Origin: CAMLJR01 sp964631955
GTDB taxonomy: Bacteria; Pseudomonadota; Gammaproteobacteria; Pseudomonadales; CAMLJR01
Direction of reading: 5' to 3'
Length of the DNA: 64,000 nucleotides
NCBI GenBank assembly: GCA_964631955.1
Contig: CAZWBA010000014.1
Coordinates: 16,222 to 80,221 of the forward strand
Positions 1 through 8,183 of the stretch are shown here, one piece after another; the stretch's first letter is position 1, and every line of letters starts with the position of its first letter. Both the position numbers and the translations under genes were made by a program. The notes beneath the pieces were generated by a model. It did no database searches, was not told the origin of the DNA, and worked only from the letters and a program-made list of their open reading frames with translations.

Positions 1-1353
1 GGGGCTGACGGCGCCGGTAATTTCGCCAAGCGCCTGCTGACACAGGCGCAAATCTTCCGCGAGTAATTCGCCGGCGTTATGCAGCGTTAGCTGCTGCCGG
101 CCGTGCATTAATAGTTCGCGAGCGCGCAGCAATGCATCGAGATGGCGTCGGCGTGCGAGAAAAAGGCCTTCGCCGGTCCCGTGAAAGCCGATGCAGTCCT
201 TGAGATGCGTGCGCAACAGATCGATGCCTTCGCCCGTTTTTGCGCTCAGCGCAATCTGGTTGGGCGATCCTGACAGAAGGCCGGGCGTATTGCCGCTGAG
301 GTCGCATTTATTGCGGATGACAGTGATGGGACGATCGGCGAAGGCGACGCGGGTTTCTTCCGGCCAGCCCGTGGCAATGAATAATTCAGGCAAATCGTGA
401 CTGCTATCGCCGTCATCGACTACCAGCAGAATATGATCGGCCTGTTCGATTTCGCGCAGCGCGCGGCGAATGCCTTCGCGTTCGACTTCATCGGGACTAT
501 CGCGCAGACCCGCGGTGTCGATGATATGCAGCGGCAAACCGTCGATTTGAATCTGTTCGCGCAAAACATCGCGCGTGGTTCCCGCAATCGACGTAACGAT
601 CGCGCGATCGGCACCGGCAAGCGCGTTGAGCAGACTCGACTTGCCCGCGTTGGGCGCGCCGGCGATAACGATGGTCATGCCCTCGCGCAGTAAACTGCCC
701 TGCGTCGCGTTGTCGATAACGGCATCGAGCGCATCTAACAGATCGTCTATATCGCGGGCGATTTTGCCGTCGCCGAGAAAATCAATTTCCTCTTCAGGAA
801 AATCGATCGCCGCTTCGACGTACATGCGCAGCTGGGTGAGCGCTTCGATAAGCGTTTCGATACGGCGGCTGAAATCGCCCTGCAATGATCGCAACGCAGA
901 GCGCGCAGCCTGCTCGGAGGTGCTATCGATTAAATCGGCGATGGCTTCGGCTTGCGCGAGATCGAGTTTGTCGTTGAGAAAGGCGCGCTCGGAAAATTCA
1001 CCGGGTCTGGCGAGACGTGCGCCGAGGCGAATCACTTCGCGCAACAGGCAATCGAGAATGATCGGCCCGCCGTGCCCCTGAAGTTCGAGCACGTCTTCGC
1101 CCGTAAACGAATTCGGGCCGGGAAAAAAAATCGCGATGCCCTGATCGAGCGTTTGCGGATCTTTTTTTAAAGACTGAGAGGCGTCGGCGTTTTCATAAAA
1201 GGCGCCGTAGTGAGCGAAGCGCGGCGGCAGGGCTTTGCTGACAACACGCATCATGATGTCGCGCGTTTTTGGCCCCGAGATACGCACGATACCGACGCCA
1301 CCGCGGCCCGCCGGGGTGGCGATGGCGGCGATGGTGTCGGCGACGGGTTGCAT
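1..1353 (-). CDS. mnmE: tRNA modification GTPase MnmE (TrmE), 3' end cut by window
   Basis: MnmE works with MnmG to install the carboxymethylaminomethyl group on U34 of certain tRNAs in the cytoplasm. Reading the minus strand from the ATG at 1353 gives 451 uninterrupted codons to the window edge. The protein begins MQPVADTIAAIATPAGRGG, the usual folate-binding N-terminal domain. The G domain shows the P-loop GAPNAGKSSL, the G3 motif DTAG and the G4 motif NKCD. The family is about 455 residues long, so only the last dozen or so, which should end in the catalytic FCIGK motif, lie outside the window. The gene is followed 21 bases upstream by yidC in the same direction, the usual neighbour near oriC. 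Confidence 0.95.
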   Translation of the reverse strand, partial: MQPVADTIAAIATPAGRGGVGIVRISGPKTRDIMMRVVSKALPPRFAHYGAFYENADASQSLKKDPQTLDQGIAIFFPGPNSFTGEDVLELQGHGGPIILDCLLREVIRLGARLARPGEFSERAFLNDKLDLAQAEAIADLIDSTSEQAARSALRSLQGDFSRRIETLIEALTQLRMYVEAAIDFPEEEIDFLGDGKIARDIDDLLDALDAVIDNATQGSLLREGMTIVIAGAPNAGKSSLLNALAGADRAIVTSIAGTTRDVLREQIQIDGLPLHIIDTAGLRDSPDEVEREGIRRALREIEQADHILLVVDDGDSSHDLPELFIATGWPEETRVAFADRPITVIRNKCDLSGNTPGLLSGSPNQIALSAKTGEGIDLLRTHLKDCIGFHGTGEGLFLARRRHLDALLRARELLMHGRQQLTLHNAGELLAEDLRLCQQALGEITGAVSP

Positions 1354-1374
1354 GATGGCTGCGGCTGACGGCGA

Positions 1375-3036
1375 TTAATTTTTCACGATGCGTTTAGTGA
1401 TGATGTATTGCTGCGCCATCGACAGAATATTGTTGACGATGTAATACAGCACCAGACCTGCCGGGAACCACAAAAAGAAGAACGTGAACATGATCGGCAT
1501 GTACTGCATCATTTTTGCCTGCATGGGATCGGGCGGCGGCGGATTCAGCTTCTGCTGGAAAAACATGGTGGCCCCCATGATGATGGGCAGCACGTAGTAA
1601 GGATCCATCGCGGATAAATCCTTGATCCAGAGAATCCACGGCGCGTGACGCAACTCGACGCTTTCGAGCAGCATCCAGTACAACGCGAGAAATACCGGCA
1701 TCTGCAGCAACATCGGAAAGCAGCCGCCGAGCGGATTGATCTTCTCGGTTTTGTAGAGATTCATCATCTCCAGCGATTGCTTTTGTTTGTCGTCGGCGTA
1801 GCGCTCGCGAATCTCGACGAGCTTGGGCTGCACGCGGCGCATATTCGCCATCGACACATAGGCTTTGGCATTGAGCCAGAACAGCGCGATTTTGACGCCG
1901 AGCGTCAACACCATGATCGACCAGCCCCAGTTGCCGAGCCAGCCGTGTATTTTGGTGAGAAAGAAAAATAGCGGTTGCGCGATCCACCAGAGAAAACCGT
2001 AATCGACGGTGAGATCCAGACCCGGAGAAATCTCGCGCAGGCGATACTGGTCTTTCGGGCCGGCATAAAATTGTGCACCGAAATCTGCGGAAGCATTCGG
2101 CGCGACAGTTTGCGACGAACCGGTAAACCAGCCGAGATGCATATTGTCGCGCGATGTTGTTTCGAAGTTATTTTGCTGATTTTTTGCCGGAATCCACGCG
2201 CTCATAAAATAATGTTGCACGAACGCGAGCCAGCCGCCCTCCTGCTGGACTTTGAGAGGCTTTTCCGCCATCTCATCGAATGGCAGCTTGTGGTAACCAT
2301 CGATTTTGGTTGAGGCCGGATCAACTTTGTTGGTGGCCGCGCCGAGAAATGAAGCAATGCCAAATGCGCCGGCGATTACGCTCGGATCTTTACTGTCATC
2401 ACGTTTGAGGCGTCCGTACATGGTTCCCTGCCACGGCGCCTCCCCGTTGTTTGCTACGTGATAATTCACATCGACGAGATAATCGCCGCGGCGGAATTTA
2501 AATATTTTCTGCACGACGACATGCTGTTCGGTTTCGAAGCTAAGCGTAACTGTCAGAGTGTCGGCATCGTTCGCAAGCGAATAATCGCTGCTTTCGCTTC
2601 GATACAGCGGCCGCCCGCTGTTGCTGTCGACGCCGATCAAACCGCTTTGTGCGATATAGGTGCGCTTGTCATCCTGTTGCAGCAATACGAATGGCTGGTC
2701 GGGAGTTTCGAGTTTTGCCTTGTATTTCGCCAATGCCGCATAAACGATATCGCCGCCTTTGCGATCGATCTGGATATCGAGCACATCGGTGCGCACGCGA
2801 ATCAAACGATTCTGCTCAGCGGCGGGTGCGGCGGGCGTCACGGCATTGCTGTCGGGTACCGCGGCAGCCGCGCCGACATTCGCCGGAACATCGTTGTCGA
2901 GCGTGGGAGTAGCCGTCGCCGGTGTGGTAGCAACTGCCGCATCCGCCTGCTTTTGCTGAAACTGCGTCCACTCCACCACGAGCATGTAGGAGAGAACGGC
3001 GATGGCACCGATCAGCAGATAACGTTGAAAATCCAT
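1375..3036 (-). CDS. yidC: Membrane protein insertase YidC
   Basis: YidC (553 aa) inserts and folds inner-membrane proteins, alone or with SecYEG. It has the gram-negative layout: an N-terminal membrane segment (about residues 5-22), a large periplasmic beta domain (about 60-340), and the conserved C-terminal core of five membrane helices (about 350-545). That core contains the typical stretch NPLGGCFPMLLQMPVFLALY. The length matches gammaproteobacterial YidC (about 550 aa). It lies between mnmE and yidD in the conserved origin-proximal cluster rpmH-rnpA-yidD-yidC-mnmE. Confidence 0.97.
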   Translation of the reverse strand: MDFQRYLLIGAIAVLSYMLVVEWTQFQQKQADAAVATTPATATPTLDNDVPANVGAAAAVPDSNAVTPAAPAAEQNRLIRVRTDVLDIQIDRKGGDIVYAALAKYKAKLETPDQPFVLLQQDDKRTYIAQSGLIGVDSNSGRPLYRSESSDYSLANDADTLTVTLSFETEQHVVVQKIFKFRRGDYLVDVNYHVANNGEAPWQGTMYGRLKRDDSKDPSVIAGAFGIASFLGAATNKVDPASTKIDGYHKLPFDEMAEKPLKVQQEGGWLAFVQHYFMSAWIPAKNQQNNFETTSRDNMHLGWFTGSSQTVAPNASADFGAQFYAGPKDQYRLREISPGLDLTVDYGFLWWIAQPLFFFLTKIHGWLGNWGWSIMVLTLGVKIALFWLNAKAYVSMANMRRVQPKLVEIRERYADDKQKQSLEMMNLYKTEKINPLGGCFPMLLQMPVFLALYWMLLESVELRHAPWILWIKDLSAMDPYYVLPIIMGATMFFQQKLNPPPPDPMQAKMMQYMPIMFTFFFLWFPAGLVLYYIVNNILSMAQQYIITKRIVKN

Positions 3037-3067
3037 AACCGCTATGCCTTATAAATGAAAGAAGACT

Positions 3068-3370
3068 TCATCGATGCAACGAAGTCTTGTGCAAATGGGT
3101 TGAAGTGTTGGGTTGCGACAGGCGCATGGAATGCGGGTGCGAGGAGTCATCGCAGCTGCACGGGACCGGGTCGTATCCGCCGGGATGCCAGGGGTGGCAG
3201 CGACCCAGGCGCCAGACGATCAGCCACAGCGCGCGTGGCAGAGAGTGTGAATGCAATGCGTCGATCGCGTATTGCGAACAGCTCGGGTAAAAGCGGCAAC
3301 GCTGGCCGAACAGCGGACTGATGCACCAGCGGTAGCAATAGATCAGAGCGACAAGCATTCGGCGCAGCAT
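3068..3370 (-). CDS. yidD: Membrane protein insertion efficiency factor YidD
   Basis: A small (100 aa) amphipathic membrane-associated protein that helps YidC-dependent insertion. The family signature is clear: CRFYPSCSQYAIDAL at about residues 25-39 and RLGRCHPWHPGGYDPVP at about 55-71. The start at 3370 lies four bases after the rnpA stop, so the two genes are translationally close; Met5 (3358) is a possible alternative start. The region after residue 72 is variable in the family and carries no further motif. Confidence 0.9.
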   Translation of the reverse strand: MLRRMLVALIYCYRWCISPLFGQRCRFYPSCSQYAIDALHSHSLPRALWLIVWRLGRCHPWHPGGYDPVPCSCDDSSHPHSMRLSQPNTSTHLHKTSLHR

Positions 3371-3374
3371 GGTA

Positions 3375-3776
3375 TTAATTCGCCGATACCGGGTGGGGCG
3401 GTGGTTGCTGTTTGCACGCCTTGCGCTGCAACTGCTGCCAGAGCTGGCGCATCAGCGTATGCAATGCGGGATTATCGAGCCTGTCGAGTCCGCTGCGGGC
3501 GAGCACGATGGCATCGATACCGCGAACACCGGCCAATGTATGCTGTTGCGCGCGAAAACTTTCGCGAACGATGCGTTTGATACGATTGCGCTGATGGGCG
3601 AGCCGGACGTGTTTCTTGGCGATGACAAGACCGAGCCGGGGCCGCTCGAACAGATTGGCCCGGGCAAGAATCAGCAGTTCCTTACTGGAGACGCGCAGAT
3701 CTGCGGCGTCGAATACCTGCTTGAAGTCGGCGGGCGTCAGCAGACGCAAAGCTTTGGGAAAACCAAGTTCGCCCAC
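3375..3776 (-). CDS. rnpA: Ribonuclease P protein component RnpA
   Basis: The protein subunit of RNase P (133 aa), which with the M1 RNA removes 5' leaders from tRNA precursors. The RNR motif RNRIKRIVRESFR at about residues 62-74 is the family signature, preceded by the characteristic GLVIAKKHV strand. It lies 23 bases downstream of rpmH on the same strand, the universally conserved rpmH-rnpA pair. The tail after residue 115 is basic and poorly conserved, as usual. Confidence 0.95.
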   Translation of the reverse strand: MGELGFPKALRLLTPADFKQVFDAADLRVSSKELLILARANLFERPRLGLVIAKKHVRLAHQRNRIKRIVRESFRAQQHTLAGVRGIDAIVLARSGLDRLDNPALHTLMRQLWQQLQRKACKQQPPPHPVSAN

Positions 3777-3799
3777 GGCGCCGCCACTGCTGGAGCAGA

Positions 3800-3934
3800 T
3801 TAGATGGCGATCCGATGGCGGCCTTTCGCGCGGCGACGCGACAATACTTTGCGGCCGTTTGCAGTGGCCATGCGAGCGCGGAAACCATGGACGCGGGCGC
3901 GTTTCAGATTGCTTGGCTGGAAGGTTCTTTTCAT
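3800..3934 (-). CDS. rpmH: 50S ribosomal protein L34
   Basis: A 44-residue basic protein beginning MKRTFQPSNLKRARVHGFRA, which is L34 without doubt. It binds 23S rRNA in the large subunit. The start ATG is at 3934 and the TAA stop at 3800. The last residues (RRRAKGRHRIAI) deviate slightly from the common KGRKRLSA ending. First gene of the rpmH-rnpA-yidD-yidC-mnmE block, divergent from dnaA across the origin region. Confidence 0.97.
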   Translation of the reverse strand: MKRTFQPSNLKRARVHGFRARMATANGRKVLSRRRAKGRHRIAI

Positions 3935-4169
3935 GGCGATGTTCCCCAAAGATTCGATGTGCCGGCCGGCGCTATCGCGCAGCTCTGCATGAAGAGCGGA
4001 CGCGGCACCCGGAAAAATGAACGCGGCATTCTATAGAAATCATTGCGCGCGCGCAACGATGCGATCCTGCGATATCGCCGCATCCGTGAGGGTATCGGGC
4101 GCGCGATGGATATGGAGAAAAACATATAAAGGCCGGGGTGCCTCGAATATCAGCTTAATCAGAGCTAAC

Positions 4170-4330
4170 CCAGAGGTTATTCACAGCGTTTAAGCATAGT
4201 TATCCACAGATGCCAAATCATCGCCCGGGCTGCTGCGATGTCAATATATTTTTTGCCTCAACTCCTTGAATATTATTAAAAATTAATTCTTAAAATTTGC
4301 CTTGAGTTTCGCTTTTTTTGTGGATAACTT
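4170..4330. other. oriC: Probable replication origin oriC (DnaA boxes and AT-rich unwinding region)
   Basis: The rpmH-dnaA intergenic gap (3935-4409) holds a perfect DnaA box TTATCCACA at 4200-4208, a second perfect box in inverse orientation (TGTGGATAA) at 4319-4327, and a one-mismatch box TTATTCACA at 4177-4185. Between the perfect boxes, 4242-4300 is very AT-rich with long A and T runs, as expected for a duplex-unwinding element. In Pseudomonas and relatives oriC lies in exactly this gap. Only three boxes were found by eye; weaker boxes were not scored. Confidence 0.8.
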
Positions 4331-4409
4331 CGCTGCCGCAAGAGTAAAATGCGCCCTCTGTAAACCGCCAGCGCCGCCGCACTTATATAAAAGAACAAAG
4401 GCACCTCCA

Positions 4410-5840
4410 ATGTTTGGATCAAACACTAAAGAACTGGAAGAGTGGGGAAATGATTTGCCGGAATTAACATGGCAGAAATGTATTGAGTTGTTGCAAGACG
4501 AGCTACCGGCACAGCAGTTCAACACCTGGATTCGCCCGCTCGCGGCGAGTGGCGACGACACCGAATTGCGCCTGCTCGCGCCAAACCGTTTCGTCAAGGA
4601 TTGGGTGAGCGATAAGTTTCTGGCGCGCATTCGCGAGATCGTTACGGAGCTTTCACCCCGACAGCCGATTCTGGTGGTGCTGGATGTAGGTTCGCGGACA
4701 GCTGCAATACCGGCCATGTCGCGCGCGCCCGAAAGACCCGCAGCAGTGACAGCACCGCCCGCCGCAACGAACCGCATGTCGGGCGCGCGGCAGGTACAGG
4801 TCGAGGGCAGCATCAAGCACCAGAGCAATCTGATCGAGAATTACACGTTCACGAATTTTGTCGAGGGCAAGTCGAACCAGCTCGCCCGCGCGGCTGCCAT
4901 GCAGGTCGTTGAGAATCCGGGCGGAGCCTACAATCCCCTCTTTTTATATGGCGGCGTCGGTCTCGGCAAAACGCATCTGATGCACGCGGTCGGCAACGCA
5001 CTGCTCAAACAGAACCCCAACGCCAAAATCGTTTATCTGCATTCCGAGCGTTTTGTCGCCGATATGGTGAAAGCGTTGCAGCTCAACGCAATCAACGAAT
5101 TCAAGCGCTACTACCGATCGGTCGATGCGCTGCTTATCGATGACATTCAGTTTTTCGCCAATAAGGAGCGTTCGCAGGAAGAGTTTTTCCACACGTTCAA
5201 CGCATTGCTCGAAGGTGGTCAGCAGATGATTCTCACCTGCGATCGCTATCCAAAGGAAATCAGCGGCGTGGAGGAAAGACTGAAATCGCGCTTTGGCTGG
5301 GGACTCACGGTTGCGGTCGAGCCACCCGAGCTGGAAACGCGCGTCGCCATTCTGATGAAAAAAGCCGAACAGACACAGATGGAGCTACCGCCCGATGCGG
5401 CGTTCTTTCTCGCCCAGCGCATTCGTTCCAATGTGCGCGAGCTGGAAGGTGCGCTTAAGCGTGTAATTGCGAGTGCTCACTTTACCGCCCGCAGCATCGA
5501 TATTCCGCTTATCAAGGATTCGCTGAAGGACCTGCTTGCGCTGCAGGACAAGCAGGTCAGTCTCGAAAATATCCAGCGCACGGTGACCGAGTACTACAAG
5601 ATCAAAATGGCCGAGCTTATGTCGAAACGACGCAGTCGCTCGGTTGCGCGCCCGCGCCAGGTGGCGATGGCCCTGGCGAAGGAATTGACCAATCACAGCC
5701 TGCCCGAGATCGGCGACAGTTTTGGCGGACGCGATCACACCACCGTTCTGCATGCCTGTCGGAAAATCAAGGAAATGCGGGAAATAGATGCGGATATTCG
5801 CGAAGATTATCAAAATCTGTTGCGACTGCTCACCACGTGA
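4410..5840 (+). CDS. dnaA: Chromosomal replication initiator DnaA
   Basis: DnaA binds DnaA boxes and opens the origin. The reading frame is open from 4302, but the preferred start is the ATG at 4410 (476 aa). Codons before it overlap the DnaA box at 4319-4327 and do not resemble DnaA, and an AAAGG lies 8 bases ahead of 4410. Visible parts: N-terminal DnaB-interaction domain (LTWQKCIELLQDELPAQQF), AAA+ domain with Walker A GGVGLGKT at about 181-188 and Walker B LLIDDIQF, and the C-terminal DnaA-box-binding domain with the signature GGRDHTTVLHA. The presence of boxes upstream suggests autoregulation. Confidence 0.96.
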   Translation: MFGSNTKELEEWGNDLPELTWQKCIELLQDELPAQQFNTWIRPLAASGDDTELRLLAPNRFVKDWVSDKFLARIREIVTELSPRQPILVVLDVGSRTAAIPAMSRAPERPAAVTAPPAATNRMSGARQVQVEGSIKHQSNLIENYTFTNFVEGKSNQLARAAAMQVVENPGGAYNPLFLYGGVGLGKTHLMHAVGNALLKQNPNAKIVYLHSERFVADMVKALQLNAINEFKRYYRSVDALLIDDIQFFANKERSQEEFFHTFNALLEGGQQMILTCDRYPKEISGVEERLKSRFGWGLTVAVEPPELETRVAILMKKAEQTQMELPPDAAFFLAQRIRSNVRELEGALKRVIASAHFTARSIDIPLIKDSLKDLLALQDKQVSLENIQRTVTEYYKIKMAELMSKRRSRSVARPRQVAMALAKELTNHSLPEIGDSFGGRDHTTVLHACRKIKEMREIDADIREDYQNLLRLLTT

Positions 5841-5917
5841 TACATTCGCATACCGCCGGAGTTCCCCATCTCCCCTATCGATAAGACTTGTAGACAAGGT
5901 TTTTAAGAAGAGCCGCT

Positions 5918-7027
5918 ATGAAATTTGTTATTCCTCGCGAAGCGTTATTGAAGCCCCTGAATTTGGCAGCCGGCGTGGTTGAGCGCCGCCAGACGCTACC
6001 CATTCTGGCGAATGTGTTGTTGGCATTGAATGGCCGCCGGCTGTCGATTACCGGCACCGATCTGGAGGTCGAGCTGGTCGGCCACGTCGAGCTGGAAGCG
6101 GAGCCCGAGGCGCAGGGTGAGATCACGGTGCCGGCGCGTAAGCTGGTCGATATCTGCAAGTCGCTACCCGATGGCGCGCAGCTGGAATTCACGCTGGACG
6201 AGCAGCGCTTGATCATCCGCTCCGGCCGCAGTCGTTTTACCTTATCGACGTTATCGGCTGCCGATTTCCCGAGCGTTCAAAACAGTGCGGGGAGCGTCGA
6301 GCTGGAGCTCAAGCAGTCGGATCTCAAGCGTCTGATCGATCGGACCGGTTTTGCGATGGCTCAGCAGGATGTCCGTTATTACCTCAACGGCATGTTGTGG
6401 GAAGTCAGCCCCGACAGCCTGCGATCCGTTGCAACCGATGGCCATCGCCTGGCGATGTGCACGCTCAAGCGGGATAACGCCGTCGGCGGCGAAGGTCTGC
6501 AGGTCATTCTGCCGCGCAAGGGCGTGGTTGAACTGGCAAGACTGCTCACCGATGGCGAAGGCTCGGTGACCGTGGTCATCGGTACCAATCATTTTCGCGC
6601 GAATGCAGGTGCCTTCCAGTTCACCTCGAAACTGGTCGACGGAAAATTCCCCGATTATGAAAGAGTGTTGCCGCGCGTCACGTCGAAAATCGTTTACGGC
6701 GATCGCGAAGAGCTGCGCCATGCCTTCCAGCGGGCCTCGATTCTATCCAATGAAAAGTATCGCGGTGTAAGGCTGAACCTCAGTTCGGCGAGCCTGCGCA
6801 TTGTCGCCAATAACCCCGAGCAGGAAGAAGCGGAAGAAGAAGTATCGGTCGACTATCAGGGCGAGGTCCTGGAAATCGGCTTCAATGTCTCGTATCTGCT
6901 CGATGTGCTGGGTGTTTTGTCGGACCGCAATGTGAAGCTGTCGTTGTCGGATGCCAACAGCAGCGTGCTGCTGGAAGAGGCAGAAAGCGGCGATTCGCTG
7001 TACGTCGTAATGCCGATGCGGTTGTAG
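5918..7027 (+). CDS. dnaN: DNA polymerase III beta sliding clamp
   Basis: The ring-shaped processivity clamp of DNA polymerase III, 369 aa against about 366 in E. coli. Three repeated clamp domains are readable from MKFVIPREALLKPLNLAAG to the C-terminal YVVMPMRL, which is the canonical ending (VVMPMRL). It follows dnaA after 77 bases and precedes recF by 35, the conserved dnaA-dnaN-recF-gyrB order. Confidence 0.97.
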   Translation: MKFVIPREALLKPLNLAAGVVERRQTLPILANVLLALNGRRLSITGTDLEVELVGHVELEAEPEAQGEITVPARKLVDICKSLPDGAQLEFTLDEQRLIIRSGRSRFTLSTLSAADFPSVQNSAGSVELELKQSDLKRLIDRTGFAMAQQDVRYYLNGMLWEVSPDSLRSVATDGHRLAMCTLKRDNAVGGEGLQVILPRKGVVELARLLTDGEGSVTVVIGTNHFRANAGAFQFTSKLVDGKFPDYERVLPRVTSKIVYGDREELRHAFQRASILSNEKYRGVRLNLSSASLRIVANNPEQEEAEEEVSVDYQGEVLEIGFNVSYLLDVLGVLSDRNVKLSLSDANSSVLLEEAESGDSLYVVMPMRL

Positions 7028-7062
7028 TCGTCCCAATTTAAACCCCGTACCCTCCTCCTCTC

Positions 7063-8169
7063 ATGCAAATTCGGCGGCTTCAAGTCACAAATATACGTAA
7101 CTTGAGCCGCGTCTCTCTCCCTCTCCAGCCAATCAATATTTTTTATGGTGCCAATGGCAGTGGTAAGACCTCGCTGCTGGAGGCTGTGTATCTGCTCTTG
7201 ATGGGCCGCTCCTTTCGGCAGACGCAGCTGCGTCCCCTGCTGAGCGATGGAGAAAATCAAAGTACGGTGTTTGCCGAGCTGATATCGGGTGACGGCGCAA
7301 AATTCTCACTGGGGTTGAGCAGGCAGCGCGAAGGCTCCAGGGTTTCCATCAAGCTCAACGGGGAGCCGCTCAAGTCGTTAGCGGAGCTCGTGCAGGTGGC
7401 GCCGATCCAGATATTGAGTGCCGATTCGTTTGAGCTTCTGGTTGGCGGCCCTTCGAATCGCCGCAGTTTTCTGGATTGGGGATTGTTCCACGTGGAACCG
7501 GAATTCTACCCCGCGTGGCGTCAGGCCCAGCGTGCATTAAAGCAGCGCAACTCTCTGATCCGACATGGTAAAATCGCCCGCGACCAATTGCTGTTATGGA
7601 CGCGCGAATACGGACGGTACGGCGAGCTGGTCGATCAGATGCGCCAGGCCTATCTGGAGAAGCTGTTGCCCATTAGCCAGACCATTGCCGCCACCCTGCT
7701 TCCGCATATGAAGGATGCGCTCGTGACAAGTTATGTGCGAGGCTGGACCAGAGAGCTACCGCTGCTGGAAGCACTGGAGCAGAGTCAGGAAGGCGATTTG
7801 CAGCAGGGATACACGCGAGTCGGGCCGCATCGCGCGGACTTGCGGGTGCACACGGGCGCGCATCCGGCTGCGGATGTGCTTTCGCGAGGGCAGCTCAAGC
7901 TGCTGACTGCGGCGCTTCATCTCGCACAGACCGAGCTGCTGCAGTCGCAGGCCAATAGGCGCAGCATTTTTCTGGTCGATGATCTGGCCGCCGAGCTGGA
8001 CGATGACAATCGAAAGCGGCTCTGCGGCGAGCTGGAGCGACTGCGGGTTCAGGTGTGCGCTACGAGCATCGGAAGTGATGAGCTGGCCAAGTGCTGGACT
8101 CAGCCAGAGCAGATACAAATGTTCCACGTGGAACGCGGGACGATTACTCCAATGAATACGGTTATTTAA
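7063..8169 (+). CDS. recF: DNA replication and repair protein RecF
   Basis: An SMC-like ATPase that with RecOR loads RecA at single-strand gaps. 368 aa; Walker A GANGSGKTSLLEA near residue 30, ABC-type signature LSRGQLKLLTAALHLAQ near 274, and Walker B IFLVDDLAAELD near 305. The coding sequence contains two ParB-type parS palindromes (7484 and 8120), so it doubles as a chromosome-partitioning landmark. gyrB starts 14 bases after the stop. Confidence 0.95.
   Translation: MQIRRLQVTNIRNLSRVSLPLQPINIFYGANGSGKTSLLEAVYLLLMGRSFRQTQLRPLLSDGENQSTVFAELISGDGAKFSLGLSRQREGSRVSIKLNGEPLKSLAELVQVAPIQILSADSFELLVGGPSNRRSFLDWGLFHVEPEFYPAWRQAQRALKQRNSLIRHGKIARDQLLLWTREYGRYGELVDQMRQAYLEKLLPISQTIAATLLPHMKDALVTSYVRGWTRELPLLEALEQSQEGDLQQGYTRVGPHRADLRVHTGAHPAADVLSRGQLKLLTAALHLAQTELLQSQANRRSIFLVDDLAAELDDDNRKRLCGELERLRVQVCATSIGSDELAKCWTQPEQIQMFHVERGTITPMNTVI
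7484..7499. promoter_or_regulatory. parS: parS-like ParB-binding palindrome in recF
   Basis: The 16-mer TGTTCCACGTGGAACC matches the bacterial parS palindrome TGTTYCACGTGRAACA except for its final base. ParB dimers load here and spread to form the partition complex. parS sites cluster around oriC in most bacteria, and this one lies about 3.2 kb from the DnaA boxes. In the recF frame it encodes FHVEP. Confidence 0.8.
8120..8135. promoter_or_regulatory. parS: Second parS-like palindrome near the recF 3' end
   Basis: TGTTCCACGTGGAACG, identical to the first site over 15 bases and 636 bases away. Two such sites in one gene are very unlikely by chance, and the location next to oriC fits a centromere function. 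It encodes FHVER in RecF. Confidence 0.8.
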
Positions 8170-8183
8170 TCGGGGATTTGTGA

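Noticed and set aside
1394..1987. 197-aa minus-strand frame inside yidC
   Set aside because: Shifted frame of yidC; the true frame gives full-length YidC.
4302..4409. DnaA starting at 4302
   Set aside because: The extra 36 residues do not resemble DnaA and overlap the DnaA box region; a ribosome-binding site precedes 4410.
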